A stretch of DNA of 64,000 nt, taken from Ephydatia muelleri. Taxonomy: Eukaryota; Porifera; Demospongiae; Spongillida; Spongillidae. A model generated the notes under the pieces. It saw nothing but the letters and a program-made list of their open reading frames with translations, was not told the DNA's origin and ran no database searches. The stretch covers positions 413,054 to 477,053 of the forward strand of contig JABACO010000020.1 of the NCBI GenBank assembly GCA_013339895.1, written 5' to 3'. The position numbers and the translations under genes were made by a program. Shown in pieces: positions 1 through 14,048 of this stretch; positions within the stretch are counted from its first letter, which is position 1, and the number at the start of each line of letters is the position of its first letter.

Positions 1-267
1 AAAGAGCACTATGTTCTTAACTTGGTTTGGGATAAGTCACTGACATGGCTGGATGCAATGGCTGGGTGCACCCTGACGCATTCACTTGCACCACTCCCTC
101 ACTCAAAAACATGTAATCATAGGATATTAGCATTTGAGTATGACCTCTGTTCCCTACCACATAAAATGAACCACTGATATACCGGTATAGTCTTCCAGCT
201 AGGTGTAATATTTCTCAGTTGGGGAAGCTAGACCAGAGTTAGTGACATCAGCTCTCTTCTCACACAG

Positions 268-1649
268 TGGGGTGACACTCCTCTGCATGAAGCAGTGAGG
301 CAGGGACACCTAGCCATTGTTGTGTTTCTTCTTGGGAAAGGAGTGGACATTAATGCAGTCAACAAGAAGGTAAACTTTCCTTATAAGGTAATGCTGAGGT
401 TCCAACCTTGTGTTACAGGGACACACAGCACTGCATGAGGCAGTGAAGAAGGGGTACAAGGAAATTGTAAGCAGTCTTTATGAGAAGAATGTGGACATTA
501 ATGCAGTCACTTATAAGGTAAATGCTCCAACTCATAGCATAAGAGACAAGTATGTTTTGTTGAGTCATACTAAACATGTACAGACAATTTGGTAGGACTT
601 TGTTGAGAGCAGTCAACATATACATGCATGGGTGACGACCTTCCATTTCAGAGCAAGTGCACTGCACTGCACAAAGCAGCAAAGAAAGGGGATGCAGAAA
701 TTGTTGCAGTGCTTCTTGGAAGGGTGACCAATGATCCGAGTAGAAAATGGCCGAATGTTCCTGGCCCTGTCGAAGGAGAGGACTCAACTAGATTTTTGTT
801 TGCTGCAGATGTCAACATTGTTGATGTAAGCCAGTCCTATATTTTAACTTTATGTACATATATCGCGTAATGGTAATACATAGTGAAGAGGAATTGAAGA
901 GTGGGTGTAGGAGTGTGGTTCACATTGTCATTGCGCTTCACTGTTGGGATAGCTGTACAGCTGTGTAGTGCATATTGGCACTTGATGTTTTGAAGCCTGC
1001 TTTCCTCTTTCCAATAGAAGGATGGTCGTACGCCACTTCACTACGCATGTAAAGAAAAAGGAAATGCACTTGAGTGTGTGAAAATGCTGCTTGAAACAGA
1101 AAACGTACACCTAGATCTGCAAGACAAAGCGAGTGCTACAGACTCCTATCTTTTGTTCACATCATGCCATATACACCCGTTTAGGATGGACTGACTGCTC
1201 TCCATGTAGCAGCATCATATGGGTCTAAGCCTATCTGTGAGTGTTTGCTAACTAAACGCAGGCAGCAGGATGTAAATAGCCAATGCAAAGTAAGTAATGC
1301 AAAGGTAGTTGATGAATTAAGTCTTCTGACTTGGTTTGCTAAGTTAAGGACCCAATGATGTCACAAACATAGACTGAACTACTTATATTCTAATAGATAG
1401 GACGCACTGCACTTCATTATGCAGTCCGGTCCAGCAATACAGAGGTTGTGAAGCTGCTTCTTCAGTTCAATGCAGACAAAGATGTGAGAGACAAGGTAAG
1501 TGTATGATTGTTGTGACAATGAAAGTGTCCAATAATTTCTAACTTATGAATTCACTTTTATCCAGAAAGAGTTACGGCCAATCGATTATGCACATTCCAG
1601 TCACAACTTTCACATTGTGGATGTGTTGGGGGAAAGAGGGGTGCACTAA
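268..1649 (+). CDS. Ankyrin-repeat protein gene, copy A (5' end off the window)
   Basis: Seven exons can be placed at 268-369, 419-517, 652-825, 1018-1128, 1185-1289, 1397-1495 and 1566-1649. All are phase 0, and each carries about one ankyrin repeat (TPLHEA, TALHEA, TALHKAA, TPLHYA, TALHVAA, TALHYA, then PIDYA). Ankyrin repeats are protein-binding scaffolds; no partner or pathway can be read here. The intron after 1128 uses a GC donor (AAA|GCGAGT). Compared with the complete minus-strand paralogue at 14049-20057, the first three exons lie left of the window. The last repeat exon carries an indel that brings a stop at 1647-1649. The paralogue's final exon survives out of use at 1941-1973 (acceptor at 1938-1940, ending in GSD-stop). 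This copy may be functional with a shortened tail or may be starting to decay. Positions 1-267 match an intron of the paralogue. Confidence 0.75.
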
Positions 1650-3459
1650 TGGTAAGTATGAGTCATTACATGTATGACAGCTGTTTCAAAGTGGCCTTAG
1701 TACAAATGCAGCTATAGTGATACATTAAGTGTTGCCACCAGCAGTGCTAATGACTCCATTTGAAAGTCTGGAATTATTAGACAATTCAGTTGTACAGTTA
1801 ACTAGCAGCTGAAGAATTGCCCAACTGCTTTCCATGCAATTGTACTGGTCATCATTAATTAAACACAGTATTCACCTACTGTATAACTGGGCCACATTTT
1901 GTTTGTCAACTTTACATGGTAAATATCGTTATTTTTTCAGCCACAAGATAACTCAGTCCATGGCAGTGATTAATTGAATGAAATGCTTCAACTCACAACA
2001 AAATTAAATGAACTACACTATACGAATGCAGGGAAATAAGAAATATTGATATTAATGTGAAAACAGTACTGTAATACACAATTGAAATCAGTAAGAAACT
2101 TTTATTGGTATTCCACTTTTCCTCTTGCTTTGTGTACACAACATTGAATGCTATTTTGTTTTTGTAAGAGATATACCTATTTCGCGAGTTACACATGATG
2201 AAGTGAAGGAGGGGGATGATTTGTGGATAGAAGTGCCGACCTGTTGACCTGTTGCTCCACGAACATGGCACTGTTTAAATGAAGCGCATTTTAAATGTAC
2301 ATATATCTGTCGTGTCTTTGATGGATTATATATGCCACAGCTGTTAAGTTTCTTAGAAATTAACCCCACACGGGCGCGCCCACTCTCTTGCGCCACTATC
2401 TTAAGTACTCACGAGATCCATGCCACCATGTGGTCTTCAAGGAGGTGCTGCACCATGTGGTCTTCAAGGAGATGCATTTTACTGTTCGTTTGATTCCATA
2501 GAATGGTCTATCCAATGTTTGAAAGAAGTTCTGGTGGTTTAGTCTATTATTTGTTGGTAAATTCAACATATTATAAATTGGTTACAGTACATTATCTGTG
2601 GACTATAAAAACTCCAAAAGATTAAATTTAGCAATTAAGGGTGCATTGAAATTTTCAATCAAATTATTCATGATGGAGAACAACCTCAATAATCAAGCAC
2701 ATTTTTCATTATAAAACTTATTGGAGGACAGAGGTATGAAATTTTGCATTATTCTCTTAATTGCTAACCTATTCTAATAATATTGAAACTAGTTATGACT
2801 ATTTTTGGATCTTGAATATATGGGTGTTGACTTTAAAGTTACAACTAGTATTTTAGAACAACTCTACGAAACAACTTTAAACTTTGCACACTGTGCTACA
2901 TGAATTGCAGCATGCATGGCTATGACTGCATGAGATTAAAGTACCATTATTGTGGTTAAAAGATTCACTTACAGTTCAAAATGAAAGTTTAGTACCAACA
3001 CCATGTGATCAAGATACTATGCAGTGTATACAGTAAAGTGATTATTCTTATGCATATCATTTTTATCGTTGCATCACGCATCCTAAAAGCAACAGAACTA
3101 GCTTAGAATTCAGCTGAGGCAGAAACTATACATATCAAAGTTCCACACTGTTCTTATGCAGGTCTCAGAACACAACTCCCTGTATGATGGCATGGCACTA
3201 AAACAAAATTTATATTAACAACTAGGTATACATCACACCCAATGCATGTAGCATCCCTCAGGCTGTTAAGATGTACAAAGAGGTTGATGGTCTGTCAACA
3301 AAACAAATTCCATGTCCATACAAGTATAGGCGTGTCCATATAAATATGGGTAGTACTCCTTTACAGCTTTGCTATATAGCAAGAGCCTCCCCGTTCTATG
3401 ATACTCTGTTTAGTCAACTGCCTAATCCAATATGCAATTCCCTTTTCTGCACTCTCTTG
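1650..3459. other. Non-coding duplicated tail of ankyrin copy A
   Basis: No convincing gene is seen. About 1730-2050 matches the 3' part of the inverted ankyrin copy (14030-14340, reversed). About 1770-2540 matches 6240-7010 in the same orientation. This marks the duplicated unit as extending well beyond the coding exons. The remainder (2550-3459) is AT-rich sequence without recognisable features. Confidence 0.6.
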
Positions 3460-3516
3460 GAGAATTTGGTAGGACTTCGTTGAGAGCAATCAAAACATAC
3501 ATGCAACAGAGGGAGT

Positions 3517-3982
3517 TAGCCTCGTCCCCAGGCTCTATTTTTATATTAAAGTTACGGGAACGAAAAATAGGCACTGCCAGGGTCCTAGCGCGCATGCGCT
3601 AGCCATTACCTAGAAACTTGGTAATTGTATGGAAACCATTCCGTATACTAACTCGTATAGCGCTCCATTTAGAAGCGTACACAAAAAGTCACACACAAAA
3701 AAAAACATCTCGGCCACTGTACAGATGGAAAAGAGCTTCCTCCTGCTTAGCCTTGAGTGTAAAGCTTTGAAGGTGAACAGATTGAGAATAAGCTACCGCT
3801 TCTCGGAACACAACAGATGACGCCCATCGCGAAATCAGACGAGTATACGGAATGGTTTCCAAAATAAATTACAAAAGTATACGATTACCGTAATGGCTAG
3901 CGCATGCGCGCTAGGACCCTGGCAGTGTACACCAGGTCGCTCCCATAACTTTAATTAAAAGGGGGCCTGGGGACGAGGCTAA
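3517..3982. mobile_element. MITE-like element with long terminal inverted repeats
   Basis: The ends are inverted copies of each other. TAGCCTCGTCCCCAGG at the left meets CCTGGGGACGAGGCTA at the right. Inside, a second inverted pair (GCCAGGGTCCTAGCGCGC and complement, then GGAAACCATTCCGTATAC and complement) follows. No transposase ORF is present. The insertion lies inside ankyrin copy B. The target duplication is probably TA or TTA but overlaps the palindromic end, so the family is not assigned. Confidence 0.75.
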
Positions 3983-4141
3983 GAGTGAACGCACAAAGCG
4001 GCAAAGAAAGGGGATGCAGCAGCGCTTCTCGGCAATGGTCCGATTAGAAGAAGGCACATCAGTTAGGTATAGTGTGGAACCTGGTAATGTAAGAGACAGA
4101 AGGGCCTCAGCCATGCATGTTGGAGCCCTAGATGTTCCTGG

Positions 4142-4934
4142 TAAGGCTTGAAACCTGTTAGTTTAGAAAAAACCGGTTGTAAGAGGTTATTACAATTTAA
4201 AAACCGGTCGGTTAAGGTGATTGTTTAAAAAAATAACCGGTCGGTTGAGGTTGTTCGTTTTACAACAACCGGTTATTGCCGGTTTAACAATTATTTATCC
4301 GCCATAATCGATGGGACCAAAAGTTAAACCAGCACAACCTCGGGCTTTGCCACATGGCAAGAATAATGGTCCGCGGCGTACCCCTAAGAATGTCGCCTTG
4401 TTGCTAGTGTCCAGCAAAGTCACCCTTCTGGATAGTTTTTCAAGTTTTCAAATTTTCCGTGAACTCCAAAGAGTTTCTAGCAAATGGTTCTTACGCATGG
4501 CCTATCCATCATAAAGTTATAGGGTACTGAATTTATAATTAGCCATACATTTCAATTCAAGCGTTACTTTTCTTTTGCTTGTCCTGTAAAATTTGATAGT
4601 ATCATAGGGGTGATTTTGCTGGAAACAGTTCCAAATATAATAAAGTTACTGTAAGTATCACCATGCATACAATGAAGAGATGAATCTTCCATTGTTCGCT
4701 TTCGTCCGCTTATTGTTTTCTCGCGCCCAGCATTATTGGTAGATGTAAGATGGACGTGACGTCACTTGCAACTCCTCAATAACATATCAACCGGTCGGTT
4801 GTGGTTGCTTAATATTTTAACAACCGGTTGAAGCGGTTATTTAGCTGAAATAGAACCGGTTGAGGCGGTTATTTAATTCTCGCGATCGGTTAACCGGTTA
4901 ACCGGAGCTCCGGCACAACCGGTTTCAAGCCTTA
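4142..4934. mobile_element. Non-autonomous hAT-like element with 8-bp target duplication
   Basis: The terminal inverted repeats are TAAGGCTTGAAACC / GGTTTCAAGCCTTA. They are followed inward by many AACCGGT-type motifs. The 793-bp element is flanked by an exact 8-bp duplication GTTCCTGG (4134-4141 and 4935-4942). Ankyrin copy A shows the matching empty site with a single GTTCCTGG (about 760-767), which proves the insertion. Eight-bp duplications are typical of hAT transposons. A 67-codon ORF at 4311-4514 is not recognisable as a protein. A diverged fragment of the same repeat occurs at about 23465-23640. Confidence 0.85.
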
Positions 4935-5312
4935 GTTCCTGGCCCTGTCAAAGAAGGAGAGAACTCAGCTATGTTTTGTTTATATTTGCTGCAGATATCA
5001 GCATGGTTGATGTAAGCTAGTTCTATATTTAAACTTTATGTACATGTATAGCCATGTGAGGTAATCCATAGTGAAGTGGTGCACTATGATTGCTGTACTG
5101 CTGTGTGGTGCATATTTGCACTGATGTTTTGAAGCCCCACTTCACTACGCATGTAAAATTAAAGGAAATGCACTTGGAGTGTGTGAAAACACTGCTTGAA
5201 ACAGAAAATATGCCGCCTTGATGTGCAAGACGAAGCAATTTCTAGAGAATAACACGTGATGTTTGTGTTCACATCACACCGTACACCCCATGCAGGATGG
5301 ACTGGCTCCTTC

Positions 5313-5377
5313 CGCTTCCCTAGGATTGTCCTCAATGTATGGTATAACCATACATGGAGGACAATCCTAGGGAAGCG
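5313..5377. repeat. Near-perfect 31-bp hairpin
   Basis: Two 31-nt arms (5313-5343 and 5347-5377) are complementary with one mismatch around a 3-nt loop. The arm begins CGCTTCCCTAGGATTGTCCT. It lies exactly where ankyrin copy B breaks off in the DGLT exon, so it marks a rearrangement or foldback insertion point. Confidence 0.85.
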
Positions 5378-5584
5378 ACGTCTTAAATAGGAAAAATACG
5401 GCGACCCCACTAAAAATCTTGGCAAATGTAGTGTACTAACAATCCCTCATGGCAAATGCTGAGAAAAATCTGGCGTGCTTGGTATTGAAGTACCCCATAC
5501 ATGTCTACGGGAAATATACGGGAATATTCGTTGATTCGCAAACCGCGAATTAATTATTTCTGACTTTTGACCGCTCATTTCTGG

Positions 5585-6008
5585 ATAAGGTAAACTGCCA
5601 TATTAGCAACGGGTTGGCTTTATTGGCACGGGGGGGAGGGGGGTCCGAATAACCGCAGTCATTTTCAATGGAGGTCACGAAGCCACTCTTTAGCTTGGCG
5701 TAGCTCTTCTGCGTAACCACTTATAACAAAGTTCTAAGCTTAAAAAGTATGCAGCATGAGGTATGAATAGAAAAAGGGGTAAAAGGAGGGCTCTTGCGAG
5801 CTCTTGCAATGCGTGGCTTTTTTACCCCTCGAAGGAAAAGAAAATCACCTAGCTTGAGACAGAGAACGCTAATTTATTTTTTTTGTGTGTTTACAACTTC
5901 ATTTTGAATACTTCCAGATATGTTGGCGGCGTTGCTGGTTGTCTGTTCCATTGAAAACATTTTAAAAGCTACGACACACCCCCCGTGCTAATTTGGCACT
6001 CATCGCGT

Positions 6009-6047
<39 letters not shown>

Positions 6048-6217
6048 AGAGGTACGAGTGGATGTAAAAAACAGAAGGTGCTGCAAAACTTTTAAAACGA
6101 TGGCATGGTGCGCATGCATCAGTACTGACACTTGGTGGTGTTAAAACGTACTCCAGACGATGCGTTTGACTGGTACAGTCCGTTAGTAACCCGTGCTAAT
6201 ATGGCAGCTTACCTTAT
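5585..6217. mobile_element. MITE-like element with about 30-bp inverted ends; includes poly(C)
   Basis: The left end ATAAGGTAAACTGCCATATT is mirrored at the right by AATATGGCAGCTTACCTTAT, and further inward by AGCAACGGGTT / AACCCGTGCT. A second inverted pair around TTGGCACGGGGGG / CCCCCCGTGC...TTGGCAC lies inside. A C-homopolymer of about 35 bases occupies 6010-6045. No transposase is visible. Sequence homologous to ankyrin copy A resumes directly after the element. Confidence 0.65.
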
Positions 6218-6219
6218 GT

Positions 6220-7010
6220 GACAGTCTAGAACCTAGTTTATTAGTTTATTAGGCAATATTCAGTTGTGCAGTGAACTAATAGCTGAAATAATGCCCACCT
6301 GCAATTGTACTGGCCATCATGAATTTTAACACAACAATACCTATGGGCCACATTTCATTCATCAATGTTACATGGTAAATGTAATTCAGCCACAAGATGC
6401 TGCGTGATAACTTAGTCAATGGCAGGGATTGAATAAAATGCTTCAACTCACAACAAGATTAATGGACTACACTATGCGAATGCAGGGAAATAAGAAATAT
6501 TGATGCTCATTAATAGGAAAACATATTGATATGTACAATTGTATTTTACATGTAAAATATAAATGAAATCGGTAAGAAACTTGTCGTTGGGATTCCACTT
6601 TTCCGCTTGCATTATGTGTGCAACATTGAATGGCAAAAACATGTTTTGCTATTGATGATTTTTATTTCGTCTTCACACGGTGTTCCTATCTCGAGTTACA
6701 TGTGATGAGTGAAAGAGAATAATAATGATGAGAAACATGAATTGGCGGACATTGAAGTGCAGACCCTGTCGCGCTCCACAAAAACGGCACGTTTAATAAA
6801 GATGCGGTACAATATCTGTCATGTCTTTGATGGATTGTATGCCACAGCTGTTATGTTTCATTGAGAAGTTGGACATCAGGCCCACGCCCACTATGAATCT
6901 TAAGTACTTAGCATCAATTCCACCATGCAGCATGTGGTCTTCAAGCAGTGCATTTGAACTTTACTTTTGATTCCATGGAATGTTTGATCCAATGTTTGGA
7001 AAAAGTTCCT
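6220..7010. repeat. Direct duplication of the 3' flank of ankyrin copy A
   Basis: This block matches 1770-2540 in the same orientation. Examples are the CTTCAACTCACAACAA and TAAGAAATATTGATG segments and the final CCAATGTTTG segment. It is non-coding and shows that copies A and B arose as a tandem segmental duplication before the elements inserted. Confidence 0.7.
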
Positions 7011-7597
7011 GATGGCTTGGTCTATTGAAAGATCAACATGTGTAAGGTACTATAATTCAACACTTACCATACCTTCTATTACACCTTTCCAAAAAAAAAA
7101 AAAAAAAAACCCGCTCCAAAACGCGATGAGGGCACCCATATGCCCAGTTGTTAGATCCACATGGCATGCCTTCAAGATGCGGCACCTTTCCTCGCTGCCG
7201 CAAACGTATCTGACTTCGAATACCTCCTATTTGATCGAAGTCATCAATGCATGCATGATGCGGATGCCATACAGAGCGGAATGTTTATATACCTTTTGCC
7301 CAGTCGAATTCTTTTTTTTTTTTTTTTTTTTTTTGTAGCGACCTCTCTATCTCTCAAAGCAAGTGTTGCAGCCTTTCTTCTGATGTCTCTTTTGTCGTTG
7401 CTCGACTACCGCCCATCAATCAAGTAAAGAATGCTTTTTCTACTAGGTCTAATTCGTTTCCATCCGCACACATCTCTCTAGCAGTTTCTGATGCAGTTAC
7501 ACGTGCTTTCACACTTATAAATGCTTGCGCTTCGTGTAGGACCGTTTGTGGCGGAGCGGACCCATATTTTGTCCGGCCGGACCAAATTTGGACCCGG
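7011..7597. other. Intergenic sequence with A and T homopolymers
   Basis: No gene is recognised. A run of about 19 A at 7091-7109 and a run of about 23 T at 7312-7334 bracket unremarkable sequence. The last part, 7545-7597, is the immediate flank of the Ginger-like element and contains imperfect GGACC/AAATTT palindromes. Confidence 0.5.
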
Positions 7598-7988
7598 TGT
7601 CACAGGAAATTTGGACGCTAGGAAATTTGGACGCGGCGTCAATATTTCCTAGGAAATTTGATCGCCTTAATTTTTTGAAGCGTCAATTTTTCCTCAGGAT
7701 ATACGGTCGCCTTAGGAAATTTTGCCGCTTAAATGTATTGGCGTGTGTCTTTTAATAGTATACAGTCTATTATGTTCTAGCCTTATATATGTCACCATAG
7801 ATTCGACAAACAGAACAAGAATTTTTACATACATTTAACAGTTTCAAAGTGGCTGTTGATAGTTGTGATGTAAATGGCTTCATTGTGGTGTGTATCATTA
7901 AATGCTACTTGCGGCTGGTGCCTTAGCCATTTGTTAGTAGCTCCAGATGGGGAATACACCTATATTGTAGTGTTGCTATAATCTCCAT

Positions 7989-10303
<2,315 letters not shown>

Positions 10304-10816
10304 AGAATAGGCATATCACGCGAACCATCCGACCTCGTGTTATTCGCACCTTGACGCGTTTGGAGAAAAGGAGGCAAAAAGTACGAAAACCACTTTTTTT
10401 CGTTCGTGAAGGTATACATATTTTTATAAAATGTATTTCTTGTGTGTATGGACTACGTACTGTATTATTTTAAGGATCGAGGTGTTCAGATCTGACAAGT
10501 TATAAAGGTTTTTGTAAAAGCAACTAATCATTTCGTAGGGCGGTTTTTTGGCCGACAGTATCAGCTTAACTACTGCGTTTTCTGTAACCAAACGTGGTGT
10601 ATCTAATGGAATAAGTGTAAAAAGTGGGTAGAGCTTTTTTTATATATTTTATTTTTTCTATATATTATCTCTGCCTCCACCAAGAGCGCTGTTATGGCAA
10701 CCTTCCTGTACCTCAAGCTTTTGTTTCATGGTTATCACCTGCTGGCGAAATGAGCCCTTAAATTTTCATGAAATATCACTTATGGATGCGATTACCTTCA
10801 GATCAATGTCCGATTT

Positions 10817-12535
10817 CAGTGGTGACGGAACCGCTACGGCCACTGCGGCCATGGCCGCACCACTTTTAACGGCTGAAATTAATAATTCATTAGTTATTAA
10901 CTATAATTGTAACCTATCATGATTGACGAAACAACAGACGAATCAAATAAGGAACAGGTGGTTATATGTTTTCGTTGGGTGGACGACGAGTTAGATGTTC
11001 ACGAAGACTTTTTCGGGCTGTATGAAACAGAATCAAGTGAAGCTATTGCATTGTTGACAATTATCCACGACGTGTTAAATAGGCTAAATATTTCCATCAC
11101 TAAACTGAGAGGTCAATGCTACGATGGAGCATCTGCAATGTCAGGGTGTGAAGCAGGAGTTGCAAAACTCATTCTAGATGAAGAACCTCGAGCCATCTAC
11201 ACACATTGCTATGGACACTCTCTGAACTTAGCCTGCAATGACACCATTAAGCAATGTGCGATAGTAAGAAATGCATTTGACACAGCAAATGAAATAACAA
11301 GGCTAATTAAGAAATCTCCTCGCATGCAGAGATGCGATTTTAAATCGATTATAACTTGAAGTTACTTCCTCATCTCCAGGTATTAGAACGCTTTGCCCAA
11401 CAAGGTGGACCACAAATGCAGAGTGCTTAGGAAGAATAATAACAAATCATGATCTCCTTTACCAGGTATGGGAGGAGGCTTTGGAATATGTAAAGGAAAC
11501 TGATATGCGATCGCGGATCATAGGTGTTAAGACCTGCATGAGGACGTTTGACTTCCTTTTTGGCATAATGCTAGGCGAGCTGCTTCTTCGTCATAGTGAC
11601 AACTTGAGCAAAACTCTTCAATCTCGTCACATGTCTGCTGCAGAAGGGCAGAAGGTTGCAGCCATGACAGTAAAGACGTTGAAGTCTTTGAGGACAGACG
11701 AGAGCTTTCAAGCATTTTGGGAACTAGTCATGCAGAAAACTGCGAATGAACTTGAAGTGGAGTGTCCATCATTGCCCCGAAAGCGTAGAGCTCCAAGACG
11801 CTATGATTCCATAGGTAACGAAGATGCGTTTCCTCATCAAGTTGAAGATTATTATCGTCCATTTTTCTTTGAAGGCATTGACAGAATTGTTAATGAAATT
11901 GAAATGAGATTTGACCAGCCAGGATTCCAAACGTATAAAAAATTAGAAAATGTGTTACTTAAGGCAGCAAACAAAGAGTCTTATGATGATGATATTGAAT
12001 TCTTTATGGTTCCGATCTAAACCTGCAACAGCTAATGCATATTGTCCAGCAATTTGCCACAGTCAAGCATTGCATATGATCTGAGTTCTATAGTTGAATT
12101 TATAAAGAAGCTATCACCAATCCAAAAGGCCTTGATTCCATGCACAAGTTCATTGCCTGGTTTCGTTGATACTGGTCATGCCAGCCACAAATGCTACAAG
12201 CGAGAGATCATTTAGTGCGTTGCGTAGAGTCAAGACCTTTCTACGAACAACGATGACACAACTGCGACTAAACAACTCGATGATTTTGTTCGTTCATAGC
12301 AATTTGACAGATAAAATCTATTTAGTGGAGCTAGGTAATGAATTTATTCGCGGTTCCGAACACCGCCAGACATTGTTTGGCAAGTTTACGTTAACTGATT
12401 AAGACTTCTATACTGTGCATGTATTATTTGTAATTGTTGCTCATAACTAGATACATCTGTCATGTTTGCGCGTATATGCATGCTCATCTATTATTCATTG
12501 GCCGCACCACTTTATAATAGCTTCCGTCGCCGCTG
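10817..12535. mobile_element. hAT-like element nested in the Ginger-like transposon, 5-bp duplication
   Basis: The left end is CAGTGGTGACGGAACCGCTA. The reversed right end is CAGCGGCGACGGAAGCTATT. Both share a subterminal GTGGTGCGGCC block, inverted relative to each other. The flanks share GATTT immediately outside each end (10812-10816 and 12536-12540), consistent with a 5-bp target duplication. The element is 1719 bp and carries a broken hAT transposase. Confidence 0.7.
10919..12402 (+). pseudogene. hAT transposase (ZMYM/DUF4371-like), N-terminally deleted and frameshifted
   Basis: Three consecutive pieces can be read. 10919-11359 has IDETTDESNKEQ, RGQCYDGASAMSG and YTHCYGHSLNLA, the hAT/ZMYM1-like catalytic core. 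After a frameshift, 11360-12019 carries LCPTRWTTNAE and a long helical region. After another, 12166-12402 carries NATSERSFSALRRVK, the hAT C-terminal dimerisation motif. The TTF-type zinc finger and the start of the core expected before residue 1 are absent. The short distance (102 bp) from the left transposon end shows that this part was deleted. The protein would have cut and moved hAT DNA; this copy cannot encode it. Confidence 0.85.
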
Positions 12536-12851
12536 GATTTGCCTTTATAATACAACGACCCATCTTTCACGACGAATTTCTTTGCTTTCTTTCTAAAATA
12601 ATCCTTTGAATTCTACGTGGGAAGATTGGGCACCGTATACCATTGCAGCAATATGCCATCAAATTGTCGTACTCCTCTTGCTCCATATAATCCGCTACAC
12701 GTGTCAGTAGAGTAGGCGTCAAAATTTCCTAAAGACGACCGTATATCCTGAGGAAAATTTGACGCTTCAAAGGATTAAGGCGATCAAATTTCCTAGGAAA
12801 TATTGACGCCGCGTCAAAATTTCCTAGCGTCGAATTTTCCTGTGACACCGG

Positions 12852-13803
12852 ACCAAATATTTCGTCCCTATAGTCTCGTTCCCAGACCAGCGCAGCGCTA
12901 CAACCGATCAGTCGGGGTACTATTGCAACCAAACATGGCCGTGATGTAATCCACTAGCCGCTGTGACATGTGTAAGAAACTACTTTTGTATCGCATTCCC
13001 GCCACCACCTTTACATTTTTGTCTCATCTGAAACAAGAAAAACATCATTACATTGAGATAACTTATTTTCTAGCTGTCATGTTAGGTTCCAGCTGCCAGT
13101 AAATGGCATCATTTCATGGCCTCTTACGATGCCAGTTGAGGACTTGCACACTACTCAAGTGTTCATTGCAAATCATTATACTTATATGGTCCACGTGAAG
13201 TGGATTGGCCCTTCTCTCTTCCCTGGAATGACCCAGTAACTGATTGTCCCTGTATTGTGGAGTTCCGGATTAGTGCTATAGCGCAAGCTTGTACTTTCTA
13301 GCAGTGGTGGATACAGAGGAAGGAGGAGTATCAATTTTCCTCATATATGGTCTTACTAAGACTAAGACTATATATAGTGGTGAAAATTGATAGTGAATAT
13401 CTAGTTTGTAACTGTCAGTGATTGCCCATGTACTTATTTATCCCTACTAAACACGAGTTGTCTTAGTTACAGTGTTGTTAGTCGTTATTGTCAATCGCTT
13501 ATCCTACTAATGGCTTATGGCATATCCTTGCCGAATGTACTTGCTTCTTAGGCGTATCCTTGCATGTTTGAAAGGGGGGGGGGGGGCTGCAAAATCGGGC
13601 TTTACATGGGGCCCGGGCCTTTAGAGGCCGTTCTTGATCGTTGTTTGGCACTGATTATCATATAGGATCGACTGAAGGCCCTGAGATTCAAGAAGAGCTA
13701 GGCATTAGATTAGAACCAGATGATACTATTGCTTATCATCATATATATCCAGCTTAGGGGATATAATATTATATCTTCGAACCCAATTGATATTGGCCAC
13801 ATA

Positions 13804-13836
<33 letters not shown>

Positions 13837-14030
13837 AGGAAATACTTTTGTCCTCGGCCCTCGGTGATTGAAGAATGCAATAGAAAAACATGCATGTTGT
13901 TTAGCGTTGTGCACGCAATGCAAAAGGAAATGCGGGGTACCAACACTGAAAAAAAGGACAGCTTCTTATTTCAATCAGTTATATTATATATGCATCTTTC
14001 ATATTAATGTGTATCAATAGTTATTCTCTG
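12852..14030. other. Intergenic sequence with poly(G) tracts
   Basis: No coding feature is recognised. A G-run of about 13 lies at 13574-13586 and a 31-G homopolymer at 13804-13834. The glycine- and proline-rich frames around the latter are artefacts of the homopolymer. Confidence 0.6.
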
Positions 14031-14048
14031 CATGTTGAAGCATTTCAT

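Larger units (their letters stand above)
3460..5310 (+). pseudogene. Ankyrin-repeat gene copy B, decayed and interrupted
   Basis: Pieces match copy A in order. 3460-3516 matches the intron sequence at about 585-640. 3983-4133 matches the long ALHKAA exon. 4935-5020 continues that exon and its donor. 5130-5230 matches the TPLHYA exon with frame-disrupting changes, and 5293-5312 matches the start of the DGLT exon. The exon that is continuous in copy A (652-825) is split here by the element at 4142-4934, and the upstream part is cut by the element at 3517-3982. The later exons are lost, but the downstream flank reappears at 6220-7010. Frameshifts and insertions make a product very unlikely. Confidence 0.75.

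Noticed and set aside
413..787. 124-codon minus-strand frame
   Set aside because: Antisense shadow of the ankyrin exons; the plus-strand exons have splice sites and the ankyrin consensus.
10728..10922. 64-codon frame before the hAT transposase
   Set aside because: It starts outside the hAT left end and contains the terminal repeat, so it is not the missing N-terminus.
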